Below, piece after piece: positions 1 to 7,446 of a DNA stretch of 64,000 nt. Within the stretch, counting starts at the first letter, position 1. Every line of letters starts with the position of its first letter. This DNA is from Fumia xinanensis (GTDB lineage: Bacteria; Bacillota; Clostridia; Oscillospirales; Ruminococcaceae). The DNA lies in assembly GCF_014384905.1 (NCBI RefSeq), contig NZ_JACRSV010000004.1, positions 62,001-126,000 on the forward strand, read 5' to 3'. The notes under the pieces are model-generated. The model ran no database searches. It saw only the letters and a program-made list of their open reading frames with translations, and was not told the origin of the DNA. The translations under genes and the position numbers were made by a program.

Positions 1-277
1 CCTCGCCTCTGCGGAAAATTCGCACCATGTGTTCCTGTTCGCCCACAAAGGCGTGGGAGAAAAGGATGGAGCCGTGAAGGGCTTTGACAGGATACTCGAT
101 AACTGGTGGACGGGTATCGGAGTAGATGTCCGCCGTCATAGGGTAGATACGGACGACATAGTCCCCACCTTCTTGGAACGCCACATGGCTGGACAGAGTT
201 CGGATGGTGATGGGCGTTTTTTTGTCTTCCTGTACGATTTTAGGGTAAATGTCATAAAAGTACATTTCATCGATCAT
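1..277 (-). CDS. Unrecognised protein, N-terminal part (gene runs off the window)
   Basis: Reading the minus strand from the ATG at 277 gives at least 92 residues without a stop, beginning MIDEMYFYDIYPKIVQEDKK. A strong ribosome site (AAAGGAGG) lies about ten bases upstream, which fixes the start. The visible part is rich in beta-strand-like hydrophobic and aromatic alternation, has no signal peptide and shows no catalytic motif. The opposite-strand reading frame over the same bases has no ribosome site. I do not recognise the family; a beta-sandwich N-terminal domain of a larger enzyme is one guess. It lies downstream of the sodium symporter on the same strand, with a strong hairpin between them. 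Confidence 0.65.
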   Translation of the reverse strand, partial: MIDEMYFYDIYPKIVQEDKKTPITIRTLSSHVAFQEGGDYVVRIYPMTADIYSDTRPPVIEYPVKALHGSILFSHAFVGEQEHMVRIFRRGE

Positions 278-310
278 GAGAAAAGCCCTCCTTTATTGTG
301 AGAAAATCTC

Positions 311-361
311 AAAAACGGATGTGATACACTAATTTTCCATCAGTGTATCACATCCGTTTTT
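311..361 (-). terminator. 20-bp perfect hairpin, terminator of the symporter gene
   Basis: Arms 311-330 and 342-361 are perfectly complementary over 20 bp with an 11-nt loop. Read on the minus strand the second arm ends in five T. It sits 27 bases after the symporter stop and 34 bases before the next minus-strand gene, so it probably ends the symporter transcript. Confidence 0.7.
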
Positions 362-388
362 GAAAAGCAAGCAGTTTCTTATAATAAT

Positions 389-1723
389 TTATCCGATTCC
401 ATGGTAGGCAATGCCTAGAATAAACACGACCACCGCCAGTAGGATATAGACATATTTTCCGCAGAAGTCAAAGAATTTTCCCAAGGGCTTTTTTCGGCCG
501 ATATTGAGCTCCGCGTCGATTTTTTTGGTGCCCAGCACCCAGTAAATCATGATGGCGCCCAGCATCGCGCCGAAGGGAACCACATAAATGGTGATCACGT
601 CCATCCAGGCGCCCAGGAAGGGCTCGTACTCGATGAAAATGCCCACCAAGAGTACGGCGGCGCCCACCAACAGGATGGAGGGAATCCGCTTCATCCGAAG
701 CTCTTTCTGGGCCGCTTCGGAACAGACTTCAAACATGTTGACCAGCGAGGTGATCCCCGCGAATAGGACGGAAAGGAAAAACAACGCTGCGAAAAGCCGC
801 CCCATGGGCATCTGAGCAAAGACCTTCGGCAAAGTGATGAACATGAGGGGCGGGCCCGACGTGGGATCCAACTGGAAGGCGAAAACAGCGGGGATGATGG
901 CGAAGCCTGCGATCAGCGCGGCACAGGTATCGAGCAATGTCGTCATGCCGGCGGAATGAACGATATTTTCCTTCTTTTTCAGGTAGCTTCCGTAAATAAT
1001 CATGCCGGAGCCGGTGATGGAAAGGGAGAAAAAGGCCTGTCCCATAGCCATGACCCAGGTTTCAGGTTTCAAGAGATATTCCCATTTGGGCATCAAAAGG
1101 TAGCGGTAGCCTTCACCCGCTCCGTCGAGAAAGGCCACCCGAACGGCGATGACGATAAACAGGATGAAAAAGGCGGGCATCATGATTTTATTGACCTTTT
1201 CGATGCCCTTTAAAACGCCGCCGATAAGGATGATCACCGTTAGGGCCACCACGATGACATGCCAGGGAATGCTTCCAAATTGTCCGGTGGCTCCCGCAAA
1301 ATATTCGTCCGACGGGATGCTTATAAGGTCTCCCGTTACAGCGCCCCACACCGAGCGGAGCACCCAGCCGACGATAACGGCGTAGCCGATGGCGATGCCC
1401 AAAGAACCGAGGAGGGGAATGGCCCCTAACAACTTGCCGCCTTTTTTGCCCCGGGATTTCATCGCATAGTCATAAGAGCCGATAGGGCCGGTTCCGGTGA
1501 GCCGTCCCAGACCGAACTCGCCGGACAGGCCGACGATGCCAAATAAAACGATAAACAAAAAATAGGGAATCAGAAATGCGGCGCCGCCGTAAGAACCCAG
1601 CCGGTAGGGAAACATCCAGATATTGCCCATACCCACAGCCGAGCCGACGGAAGCGAGGATAAAGCCGATTTTGCTGTCAAAGCCGCCGTTTGTATTTTGC
1701 AGCGAATTGTCCACAGATTTCAT
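389..1723 (-). CDS. Sodium-dependent transporter, NSS (SNF) family
   Basis: Predicted 444-aa multi-pass inner-membrane symporter of the neurotransmitter:sodium symporter family, which couples Na+ entry to uptake of amino acids or related compounds. The family signature appears near the N-terminus (GSAVGMGNIWMFPYR, about residues 28-42), where unwound TM1 forms the sodium and substrate site. About eleven or twelve hydrophobic segments follow, as in LeuT/MhsT-like proteins. The frame is open further upstream, but ATG 1723 has AAAGGAA at good spacing and matches the usual N-terminus (short polar tail, then SKIGFILASVG-like sequence), so the longer 469-aa version is rejected. The substrate cannot be told from sequence. 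It is divergent from the Lrp regulator and could be its target. Confidence 0.9.
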   Translation of the reverse strand: MKSVDNSLQNTNGGFDSKIGFILASVGSAVGMGNIWMFPYRLGSYGGAAFLIPYFLFIVLFGIVGLSGEFGLGRLTGTGPIGSYDYAMKSRGKKGGKLLGAIPLLGSLGIAIGYAVIVGWVLRSVWGAVTGDLISIPSDEYFAGATGQFGSIPWHVIVVALTVIILIGGVLKGIEKVNKIMMPAFFILFIVIAVRVAFLDGAGEGYRYLLMPKWEYLLKPETWVMAMGQAFFSLSITGSGMIIYGSYLKKKENIVHSAGMTTLLDTCAALIAGFAIIPAVFAFQLDPTSGPPLMFITLPKVFAQMPMGRLFAALFFLSVLFAGITSLVNMFEVCSEAAQKELRMKRIPSILLVGAAVLLVGIFIEYEPFLGAWMDVITIYVVPFGAMLGAIMIYWVLGTKKIDAELNIGRKKPLGKFFDFCGKYVYILLAVVVFILGIAYHGIG

Positions 1724-2181
1724 AAAGAATAACGTTCCTTTCCGGATGGTTTGGCTGGTTTCGCGGCAAAGACGCAAAACGCTGTATTTGAAAGGCACCC
1801 TTTCAAACTGCCTTTTTCAATGCGATTTATAATCTTTCATAGTCTACCATATTTATTATGATGCAAGAAATCCGGTTTTGCCCCTTGTAGGCAAAATTGA
1901 GGACAACGTCCTCAAAGGGTTTCTTCAGCGATAAACGCAGTTCTACTGCGTTTATCTTACCACAATTTGCAGGCTTTGACCAGTATTTGCCGGAATTTTA
2001 TCGGAATCCAGCATTAGACCTCCACCAGTCCTGTGTTTTTCCACAAAATTTATCAGTTTTCTTTTGAGAAGTCGTGGAAAAAAGGGTTTTCATTTCCGCT
2101 GTATTTTGGTATACTAAGGAAAGAACCGGCAAAAGAAACGGTTTTAATTTATTTTATGGAAAGAAAGGAATGAGCGCCAGT
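1724..2181. other. Divergent intergenic region with two hairpins
   Basis: This 458-bp stretch between the symporter and the Lrp gene has no convincing gene. It holds two perfect short hairpins in tandem: 1897-1904 with 1908-1915 (8 bp, 3-nt loop, flanked by CCCTT at 1882-1886 and AAGGG at 1915-1919, which may extend it) and 1930-1940 with 1946-1956 (11 bp, 5-nt loop). No T-run follows either, so they do not look like ordinary terminators. A possible plus-strand promoter lies at 2087-2115. Confidence 0.5.
2087..2115 (+). promoter_or_regulatory. Possible sigma-A promoter of the Lrp gene
   Basis: TTTTCA (2087-2092), a 17-base spacer, then TATACT (2110-2115), about 65 bases before the chosen Lrp start. 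The -35 is weak, so this is a tentative call. Confidence 0.4.
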
Positions 2182-2661
2182 ATGGATAAACTGCTGCAAA
2201 TTTTGAACGGGAATGCCAGAATCGAGGCCGACAAAATCGCGGTCATGCTAAATATGACAAAGGAGCAGGTTGAAGCCGCCATCGCGGAATACGAAAAAAA
2301 AGGCGTCATTCGCGGATATAAGCCGCTTCTGGACTACGACAAGATCGACACCCAATTTGTCGAAGCGGTCATCGAATTGAAAGTCACTCTCAAACGGGAT
2401 TTTGGATTTGAGGAAATTGCCCAGAAAATCAGCAGCTATCATGAGGTGGACAGCGTCTACCTCATGAGCGGCGGCTATGACCTCCACGTACAGGTGGTGG
2501 GCAAAACTTTTAAGGACATCGCCCTCTTCGTCGCACAGCGTCTTGCGGTTTTGGACGGGGTCGTTTCGACGGCTACCCATTTTGTGCTCTCCCGGTATAA
2601 AGACCGGGGCGTACTCATGGGACAGGACGGCATTGACGAGAGGAGGAACGTTTCCCTGTGA
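2182..2661 (+). CDS. Lrp/AsnC-family transcriptional regulator
   Basis: A 159-aa protein with the two-domain Lrp/AsnC layout: an N-terminal winged helix-turn-helix (about residues 1-50; the KIAVMLNMTKEQVEAAIAEY helix pair) and a C-terminal RAM ligand-binding domain (about residues 65-140). Such proteins bind DNA as dimers or octamers and sense amino acids. The start is uncertain. ATG 2170 sits directly on the AAAGGA site, whereas ATG 2182 has about 12 bases of spacing and is preferred. The stop overlaps the ATG of the aminotransferase by one base, so the two are translationally coupled; the regulator probably controls, or responds to, the amino acid that the enzyme handles. Confidence 0.88.
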   Translation: MDKLLQILNGNARIEADKIAVMLNMTKEQVEAAIAEYEKKGVIRGYKPLLDYDKIDTQFVEAVIELKVTLKRDFGFEEIAQKISSYHEVDSVYLMSGGYDLHVQVVGKTFKDIALFVAQRLAVLDGVVSTATHFVLSRYKDRGVLMGQDGIDERRNVSL

Positions 2662-3845
2662 TGAACATTGAAAACTTGATATCCAGCCGGACCGCTTCCT
2701 TGAAGCCGTCCGGCATCCGGCGCTTTTTCGATATCGCCAACGAGATGGAAGGGGTCATCTCGCTGGGGGTGGGTGAACCGGACTTTAAAACCCCATATTC
2801 TGTCCGCAGGGCGGGCATCGAAAACCTCCAGATGGGGAAAACCGCATATACGGCCAACGCGGGCTTAGCGGAGCTGCGAAATGCCATCAGCCGCTATCTG
2901 GAGCGTAAATTTAATTTGAGCTACGATCCGAAAACTGAAGTACTGGTCACAGTGGGCGGCTCGGAGGCCATTGACCTTTGCATCCGCGCTTTTGTGAATC
3001 CCGGTGAGGAAGTGTTGATTCCTGAGCCCTGTTTTGTAGCGTATGCCCCCATCGTCACCATGACCTGCGGGGTGCCGGTGCCTATCAAAACAGTGGCGGA
3101 GGACGAATTCCGGCTGACTGCTAAGCAACTGGAGGCAGCTATCACCGACAAGACCAAGGTTTTGGTCCTTCCGTTTCCAAATAATCCCACCGGAGCGGTT
3201 ATGCGCCGGGAACATCTGGAGGAAATTGCGGAGGTTTTACGGAAACACGATATTATCGTCTTGTCAGACGAAATTTACGCCGAGCTTACTTATAACGGCC
3301 GTCATGTCTCCATCGCGGAGATCGACGGGATGAAGGAGCGTACCATCATCGTCAATGGCTTCTCCAAAACCTTTGCCATGACCGGCTGGCGGCTGGGATT
3401 TGCCACTGGCCCTGCGTCGGCCATCAAGCAGATGACAAAACTTCATCAGTACGCCATCATGTGCGCCCCTACCACCGCCCAGTATGCGGCTATCGAGGCG
3501 CTTGACCACTGTGAGGAAAACATTTGCCAGATGCGGGAAGAATACAACATGAGGCGGCGTTTTATCGTGGACGCTTTCAACAAAATCGGCTTGCACACCT
3601 TTGAGCCGCAGGGGGCGTTTTACGTTTTTCCCTGTATCCAGAGTACCGGCATGACGTCGGACGAGTTCTGCGAAAAGCTGCTCTACAGCAAAAAGGTGGC
3701 CGTCGTCCCCGGAACCGCTTTCGGAGACAGCGGAGAAGGCTTTGTGAGGGTTTCCTATTCCTATTCCGTCAACCATTTAAACGAAGCGGTGAAACGGATC
3801 GGGGAATTCGTGGAAGAAGTACGGCAGGGACAGCATAGAGATTAA
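2661..3845 (+). CDS. Class I/II pyridoxal-phosphate aminotransferase (AspC/PatA type)
   Basis: A 394-aa fold-type I PLP enzyme. Visible features are the substrate-binding ISLGVGEPDF near residue 33, the NNPTG motif near residue 175, the PLP-phenolate DEIYAELTY near residue 200, the Schiff-base lysine Lys236 in NGFSKTFAMTGWRLGF, and the carboxylate-binding arginine in RVSYSYS near the C-terminus. Length and motifs match cytosolic aspartate/aromatic aminotransferases, but the exact amino acid cannot be fixed. Start choice: GTG 2658 and ATG 2661 are adjacent, and AGGAGG at 2641-2646 serves either. It is coupled to the Lrp-type regulator directly upstream. Confidence 0.9.
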   Translation: MNIENLISSRTASLKPSGIRRFFDIANEMEGVISLGVGEPDFKTPYSVRRAGIENLQMGKTAYTANAGLAELRNAISRYLERKFNLSYDPKTEVLVTVGGSEAIDLCIRAFVNPGEEVLIPEPCFVAYAPIVTMTCGVPVPIKTVAEDEFRLTAKQLEAAITDKTKVLVLPFPNNPTGAVMRREHLEEIAEVLRKHDIIVLSDEIYAELTYNGRHVSIAEIDGMKERTIIVNGFSKTFAMTGWRLGFATGPASAIKQMTKLHQYAIMCAPTTAQYAAIEALDHCEENICQMREEYNMRRRFIVDAFNKIGLHTFEPQGAFYVFPCIQSTGMTSDEFCEKLLYSKKVAVVPGTAFGDSGEGFVRVSYSYSVNHLNEAVKRIGEFVEEVRQGQHRD

Positions 3846-3906
3846 CTGTAGACGGGGCGGGCAGATTGCCCATCCCGTTTCTTTACATGATACGAGAAAG
3901 GGTTTG

Positions 3907-5046
3907 ATGCAGTTGGTTTCCATTCAGCACACAGCTTGCTATGAGCAGAAAGTGATTGATGAGAGCGTTGATGCCCATTTTGCGCGGCTCCATCTGGACG
4001 AAATCTGCAAACCCGGCATCAAAGTGGTCCTCAAGCCCAATCTTTTGATGAAGCGGGCGCCGGAGGAGGGCACCACCGCTCATCCCGCCTTAGTGGAGGC
4101 GGTTGTGAGGCATTTGCAGTCGTTGGGCGTAACAGATATCACCATCGCTGACAGCCCGGGAGGAGTTTATTCGAAGCCGCTTTTGACGGGTATCTATAAG
4201 GCCACTGGCATGGAAGACATCGCCCGGAGGCGGAACGTCAAACTCAACGAGAATATCGGTTCTACATATGTTTCCAACCCGAATGGCGTCATCTGCAAGG
4301 GGTTCGACCTCATAAATCCTATTGTGGAGGCAGATTTCATTATTTCTATCGCCAAGCTCAAGACCCACTGTATGGCGGGCTTAAGCGGCGCGGTGAAGAA
4401 CCTGTTTGGCTGCGTGCCTGGGTTGATGAAGCCAGAATTCCACTGGCGGTATCCCGAGGAAAAGGACTTTTGCAACATGCTCGTCGATTTGTGCGAGACG
4501 GTGAAGCCGGATATCACCTTTGTGGACGCGGTGGTATCCATGGAGGGCGACGGTCCCTCGTCGGGGAGCCTGCGGGAGACGGGGATGACGTTTTGCGCCG
4601 CGTCGCCCTATGAGCTCGACCTGGCGCTGTCCAAGGTGATCCACCGCCCAACCGAACAGACTTACACCATTGTGAACGCGGCGGAGCGGGGGCTTTGCTC
4701 AATGTCGCCGGAGGATGTAAAGGTGTGCGGGGATCCTCTGCTGGTATACGAGGACTTTAAACAGCCCCGGTCAAAAGGTATAGACTTTATGGCTTTTGTA
4801 CCGGCTCCGCTGCGCCCGGTGGTGAAACCGGCTGTCAATCGGCTGCTTACTCCGCGGCCCCAGGTGAAAAAGAGTGTTTGTATCGGCTGCGGCAAGTGCG
4901 CTGAAAGCTGTCCCGCCAAAACCATCCGTATTGAGGACCGCAAAGCGCACATTTATCACGAAAACTGCATCAAATGCTATTGCTGCCACGAAATGTGCCC
5001 GGTGAAGGCAATTCACGTGCGGCGAAACCCCATATTAAACCTGTAA
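3907..5046 (+). CDS. DUF362 protein with C-terminal double [4Fe-4S] domain
   Basis: A 379-aa protein. The first ~290 residues match the DUF362 family (KVVLKPNLLMK near the N-terminus, then ITIADSPGGVYS and ISIAKLKTHCMAGLSGAVKNLFG). The C-terminus carries two ferredoxin cysteine clusters, CIGCGKCAESCP and CIKCYCCHEMCP, predicted to bind two [4Fe-4S] clusters. DUF362 proteins are widespread in anaerobes and their reaction is not settled; an electron-transfer or redox role is inferred. ATG 3907 follows GAAAGGG; a TTG immediately before it is less likely. It starts 61 bases after the aminotransferase and is followed 15 bases later by the HAD gene, so co-transcription is likely. Confidence 0.88.
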   Translation: MQLVSIQHTACYEQKVIDESVDAHFARLHLDEICKPGIKVVLKPNLLMKRAPEEGTTAHPALVEAVVRHLQSLGVTDITIADSPGGVYSKPLLTGIYKATGMEDIARRRNVKLNENIGSTYVSNPNGVICKGFDLINPIVEADFIISIAKLKTHCMAGLSGAVKNLFGCVPGLMKPEFHWRYPEEKDFCNMLVDLCETVKPDITFVDAVVSMEGDGPSSGSLRETGMTFCAASPYELDLALSKVIHRPTEQTYTIVNAAERGLCSMSPEDVKVCGDPLLVYEDFKQPRSKGIDFMAFVPAPLRPVVKPAVNRLLTPRPQVKKSVCIGCGKCAESCPAKTIRIEDRKAHIYHENCIKCYCCHEMCPVKAIHVRRNPILNL

Positions 5047-5061
5047 AGAAGGAAAAGACGG

Positions 5062-5712
5062 ATGAAGCGTGTAACCATTGTGTGGGACTGGAATGGCACT
5101 TTGCTCAACGACGTGAATCTCAACTGCGCCATTATGAACCGGATGCTCCGCAAGCGGGGTAAACCTCCGGTTCCCAGCCTGGAAGCATACCGCCGGATAT
5201 TCGGCTTTCCCATCAAAGATTATTATGAGCGTGCGGGTTTCGACTTCGGGGTGGAGAACTATGAATCGGTGGCCGATGAATACATGGCTCTGTATAGACG
5301 GGACAGTATGGACTGCCGGCTGTTTCCGGGGACGCGACAGGTTCTCTTCGATTTTAAGTACAGCGGCGTAAGGCAGGTGATTCTGTCAGCATCCCAGCGG
5401 GACTGCCTCTTAGAGCAAATCCATCGTCTGAAGATACAGGATGCTTTCGATGAGGTGCTGGCCTTAAACCACTGCCTCGCCCACAGCAAGGCGGAGCTGG
5501 CGGAGGAGTGGATGAAACAAAACCGTCTGTCCGGGGAGGATTTGCTCTTTATCGGAGACACTCTGCACGACTATGAGGTGTCGAGACGAGTAGGTGCCTC
5601 CTGTCTGCTGGTGGCTGCGGGACATCAGGACAAGGAGCGGCTTTTGACCTGCGGCTGCCCGGTGGCAGACGATATTGGAGAAGCTGCAGGATGGATACAG
5701 GAACAAATTTAG
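5062..5712 (+). CDS. HAD-superfamily phosphatase (phosphoglycolate phosphatase-like)
   Basis: A 216-aa haloacid dehalogenase hydrolase. Motif I is VWDWNGTLLND near residues 5-15, a variant with Trp between the nucleophile and acid aspartates. Motif II Ser is in VILSASQRD, motif III Lys in the SKAELAEEW region, and motif IV is FIGDTLHDYEVSRRVG. A helical cap is expected between motifs I and II (subfamily IA). It dephosphorylates a small phosphorylated metabolite, perhaps phosphoglycolate, but the substrate is not predictable. Ribosome site GAAGGAAAAG precedes ATG 5062. It lies between the DUF362 gene and ispE on the same strand. Confidence 0.85.
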   Translation: MKRVTIVWDWNGTLLNDVNLNCAIMNRMLRKRGKPPVPSLEAYRRIFGFPIKDYYERAGFDFGVENYESVADEYMALYRRDSMDCRLFPGTRQVLFDFKYSGVRQVILSASQRDCLLEQIHRLKIQDAFDEVLALNHCLAHSKAELAEEWMKQNRLSGEDLLFIGDTLHDYEVSRRVGASCLLVAAGHQDKERLLTCGCPVADDIGEAAGWIQEQI

Positions 5713-5747
5713 CCATGTGACGGCAAATATAGGAGGGAACTTTCGTC

Positions 5748-6623
5748 ATGAATAAAATCGTTTTGGAGGCGGCGGCAAAGCTCAATCTTTCGCTGGACAT
5801 CACCGGTGTCCGACAAGATGGATACCATCTTCTGGATTCAGTGATGCAGAGCGTGAGCCTGTATGACCGGGTGGCGCTCATCAAGCGGGAGGAGGGAATT
5901 TCCCTGACCGTCGATCGGCCAAAGATTCCCAACGGCCCGGAAAACACCGCTTATAAAGCGGCAGCGGCCTTTTTCAGGGAGATGAAAATTGATGGAGGCG
6001 TAGAGATCTTTCTCGAGAAACACATTCCGTCCCGGGCGGGGATGGGCGGCGGCAGCGCCGATGCTGCCGCGGTGCTCGTCGGCCTGAACCAACTGTATCA
6101 TACAGGGCTTTCCAAAGAAAAGCTTCAGGAAATTGGCCTTGGTGTGGGAGCCGACGTGCCTTTCTGTATCGAAGGCGGCACCGCCAGAGTACAGGGCATT
6201 GGCGAAAAAGTGTATTCTATAGCGCCACTTAATATGGCCCAATTTGTAGTGGTAAAGCCCCGGGGAGTCGGTGTGGACACCAAAGAGGCCTATGAGCGTT
6301 ATGATGAGATGGGTTCCAGCAAACGGCCGGACACTGAAGGGCTTTTGCACGCCATTATGAGCAGCAATGTTTCTTCCTTTTCCCGGTATATGTACAACGT
6401 GCTGGAAGAAAGCGCACCTCTGGACGAAATCCGACAAATCAAGAAAGATATGCTGGATTACGGCGCAAACGCCGCCATGATGACCGGCAGTGGGGCGGCT
6501 GTATTTGGGGTATTCGGTTCCCTGATCCTCGCCATGGCCACAAGAGGGCGTTTTACCAGCCGGTATCATGCCTATCTGGTAGAGCCGGTGTCCCGAGGTG
6601 TCCGGGTGATTTTGGAGCAGTAA
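5748..6623 (+). CDS. ispE: 4-diphosphocytidyl-2-C-methyl-D-erythritol kinase IspE
   Basis: A 291-aa GHMP-family kinase of the MEP (non-mevalonate) isoprenoid pathway that phosphorylates the 2-hydroxyl of CDP-methylerythritol using ATP. Diagnostic segments are AAAKLNLSLDITGVRQDGYH at the N-terminus, the ATP-binding PSRAGMGGGSADAAAV near residue 90, GADVPFCIEGGTARV, and the C-terminal GSGAAVFGVF glycine-rich motif. Length is typical. AGGAGGGAAC lies just upstream of ATG 5748. It probably shares a transcript with the HAD gene before it and spoIIR after it. Confidence 0.95.
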   Translation: MNKIVLEAAAKLNLSLDITGVRQDGYHLLDSVMQSVSLYDRVALIKREEGISLTVDRPKIPNGPENTAYKAAAAFFREMKIDGGVEIFLEKHIPSRAGMGGGSADAAAVLVGLNQLYHTGLSKEKLQEIGLGVGADVPFCIEGGTARVQGIGEKVYSIAPLNMAQFVVVKPRGVGVDTKEAYERYDEMGSSKRPDTEGLLHAIMSSNVSSFSRYMYNVLEESAPLDEIRQIKKDMLDYGANAAMMTGSGAAVFGVFGSLILAMATRGRFTSRYHAYLVEPVSRGVRVILEQ

Positions 6624-6698
6624 TTTTTATTGCTGTATATTTTTGGAAATACAGTCCAAACTTTGAAGGAAATCTCAAAGAGAAAGGACGTTGACCAG

Positions 6699-7334
6699 AT
6701 GAGACAGCATGGAACACGCTTAAACCCGACCGCCAGATTTTTGATTTTCTTTATATTTTCATTTTTGTTTATACTAATACTGGACAGTTTTTCCACCTTT
6801 GCCGCCCAGTGCGCCGATATACGAGAGAATGTTCTCCGCCTGCACATTCTTGCAAATTCAGATTCCGTTGAGGATCAGGAGCTTAAACTCCGGGTGCGGG
6901 ATCGAATTTTGCAGGAGACCGACAGCCTATTTTACCTATCCGACAGCCTTGAGACAGCGGAGGAAAAGGCACAGGAAAGCCTTCCGCGTATCGAAGAAAT
7001 CGCCAGGGACGAGCTTTTGAAATGGGGCTGCAATGATGAAGTCCAGGCTGAACTCACCCATATGTTTTTCGATACCCGTGTATACGAGGACTTTACCATG
7101 CCCGCCGGATATTACGACGCGGTGCGAGTGACCATTGGCGATGCCAAAGGGCATAACTGGTGGTGTGTGCTCTATCCTGCCCTTTGTGTCCCGGCAGCGT
7201 CAGAGGACGGAGAAGCGGCTCTGGCCCGCACGTTGACAGAAGGGGAGCGGGAGATCGTCGAATCCAAACCGGAATATGAGGTGCGGTTTTACGCAGTGGA
7301 GCTTTTTGAGCGGGTAAAGGATTTTTTTAAATAG
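6699..7334 (+). CDS. spoIIR: Stage II sporulation protein R
   Basis: A 211-aa secreted signalling protein of endospore formation. In Bacillus, forespore-made SpoIIR triggers SpoIIGA to process pro-sigma-E in the mother cell. The N-terminus is a signal/anchor (FLIFFIFSFLFILILDSF), followed by the family hallmark VLRLHILANSDSVEDQELKLRVRD and a WWCVLYPALC segment. ATG 6699 is chosen because the hydrophobic segment then lies about 12 residues in and AAAGGA precedes it; the longer frame to 6630 lacks a ribosome site. This is good evidence that the organism sporulates, or descends from one that did. Confidence 0.93.
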   Translation: MRQHGTRLNPTARFLIFFIFSFLFILILDSFSTFAAQCADIRENVLRLHILANSDSVEDQELKLRVRDRILQETDSLFYLSDSLETAEEKAQESLPRIEEIARDELLKWGCNDEVQAELTHMFFDTRVYEDFTMPAGYYDAVRVTIGDAKGHNWWCVLYPALCVPAASEDGEAALARTLTEGEREIVESKPEYEVRFYAVELFERVKDFFK

Positions 7335-7341
7335 TTGTCAC

Positions 7342-7379
7342 ACGCCTTTTGGTCGGATTTTCCGCCGGAAGGCGTTTTG
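7342..7379 (+). terminator. Terminator after spoIIR
   Basis: ACGCCTT (7342-7348) pairs with AAGGCGT (7369-7375), with further partial pairing inside and a short T-run after. It lies directly after the spoIIR stop and just before the addB promoter. Confidence 0.7.
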
Positions 7380-7380
7380 C

Positions 7381-7409
7381 TTGCTATCGGAAAGAGAAAA
7401 TTGTATAAT
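7381..7409 (+). promoter_or_regulatory. Sigma-A-type promoter of addBA
   Basis: TTGCTA (7381-7386), a 17-base spacer and a perfect TATAAT (7404-7409), 37 bases before the addB start codon. Confidence 0.7.
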
Positions 7410-7446
7410 AAAATCAAATATTTCTGTCGTGGAAGGGGATGAGAAG

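Noticed and set aside
29..301. Plus-strand 90-codon ORF opposite the partial minus-strand gene
   Set aside because: It has no ribosome site and is a shadow of the minus-strand gene, which has AAAGGAGG before ATG 277.
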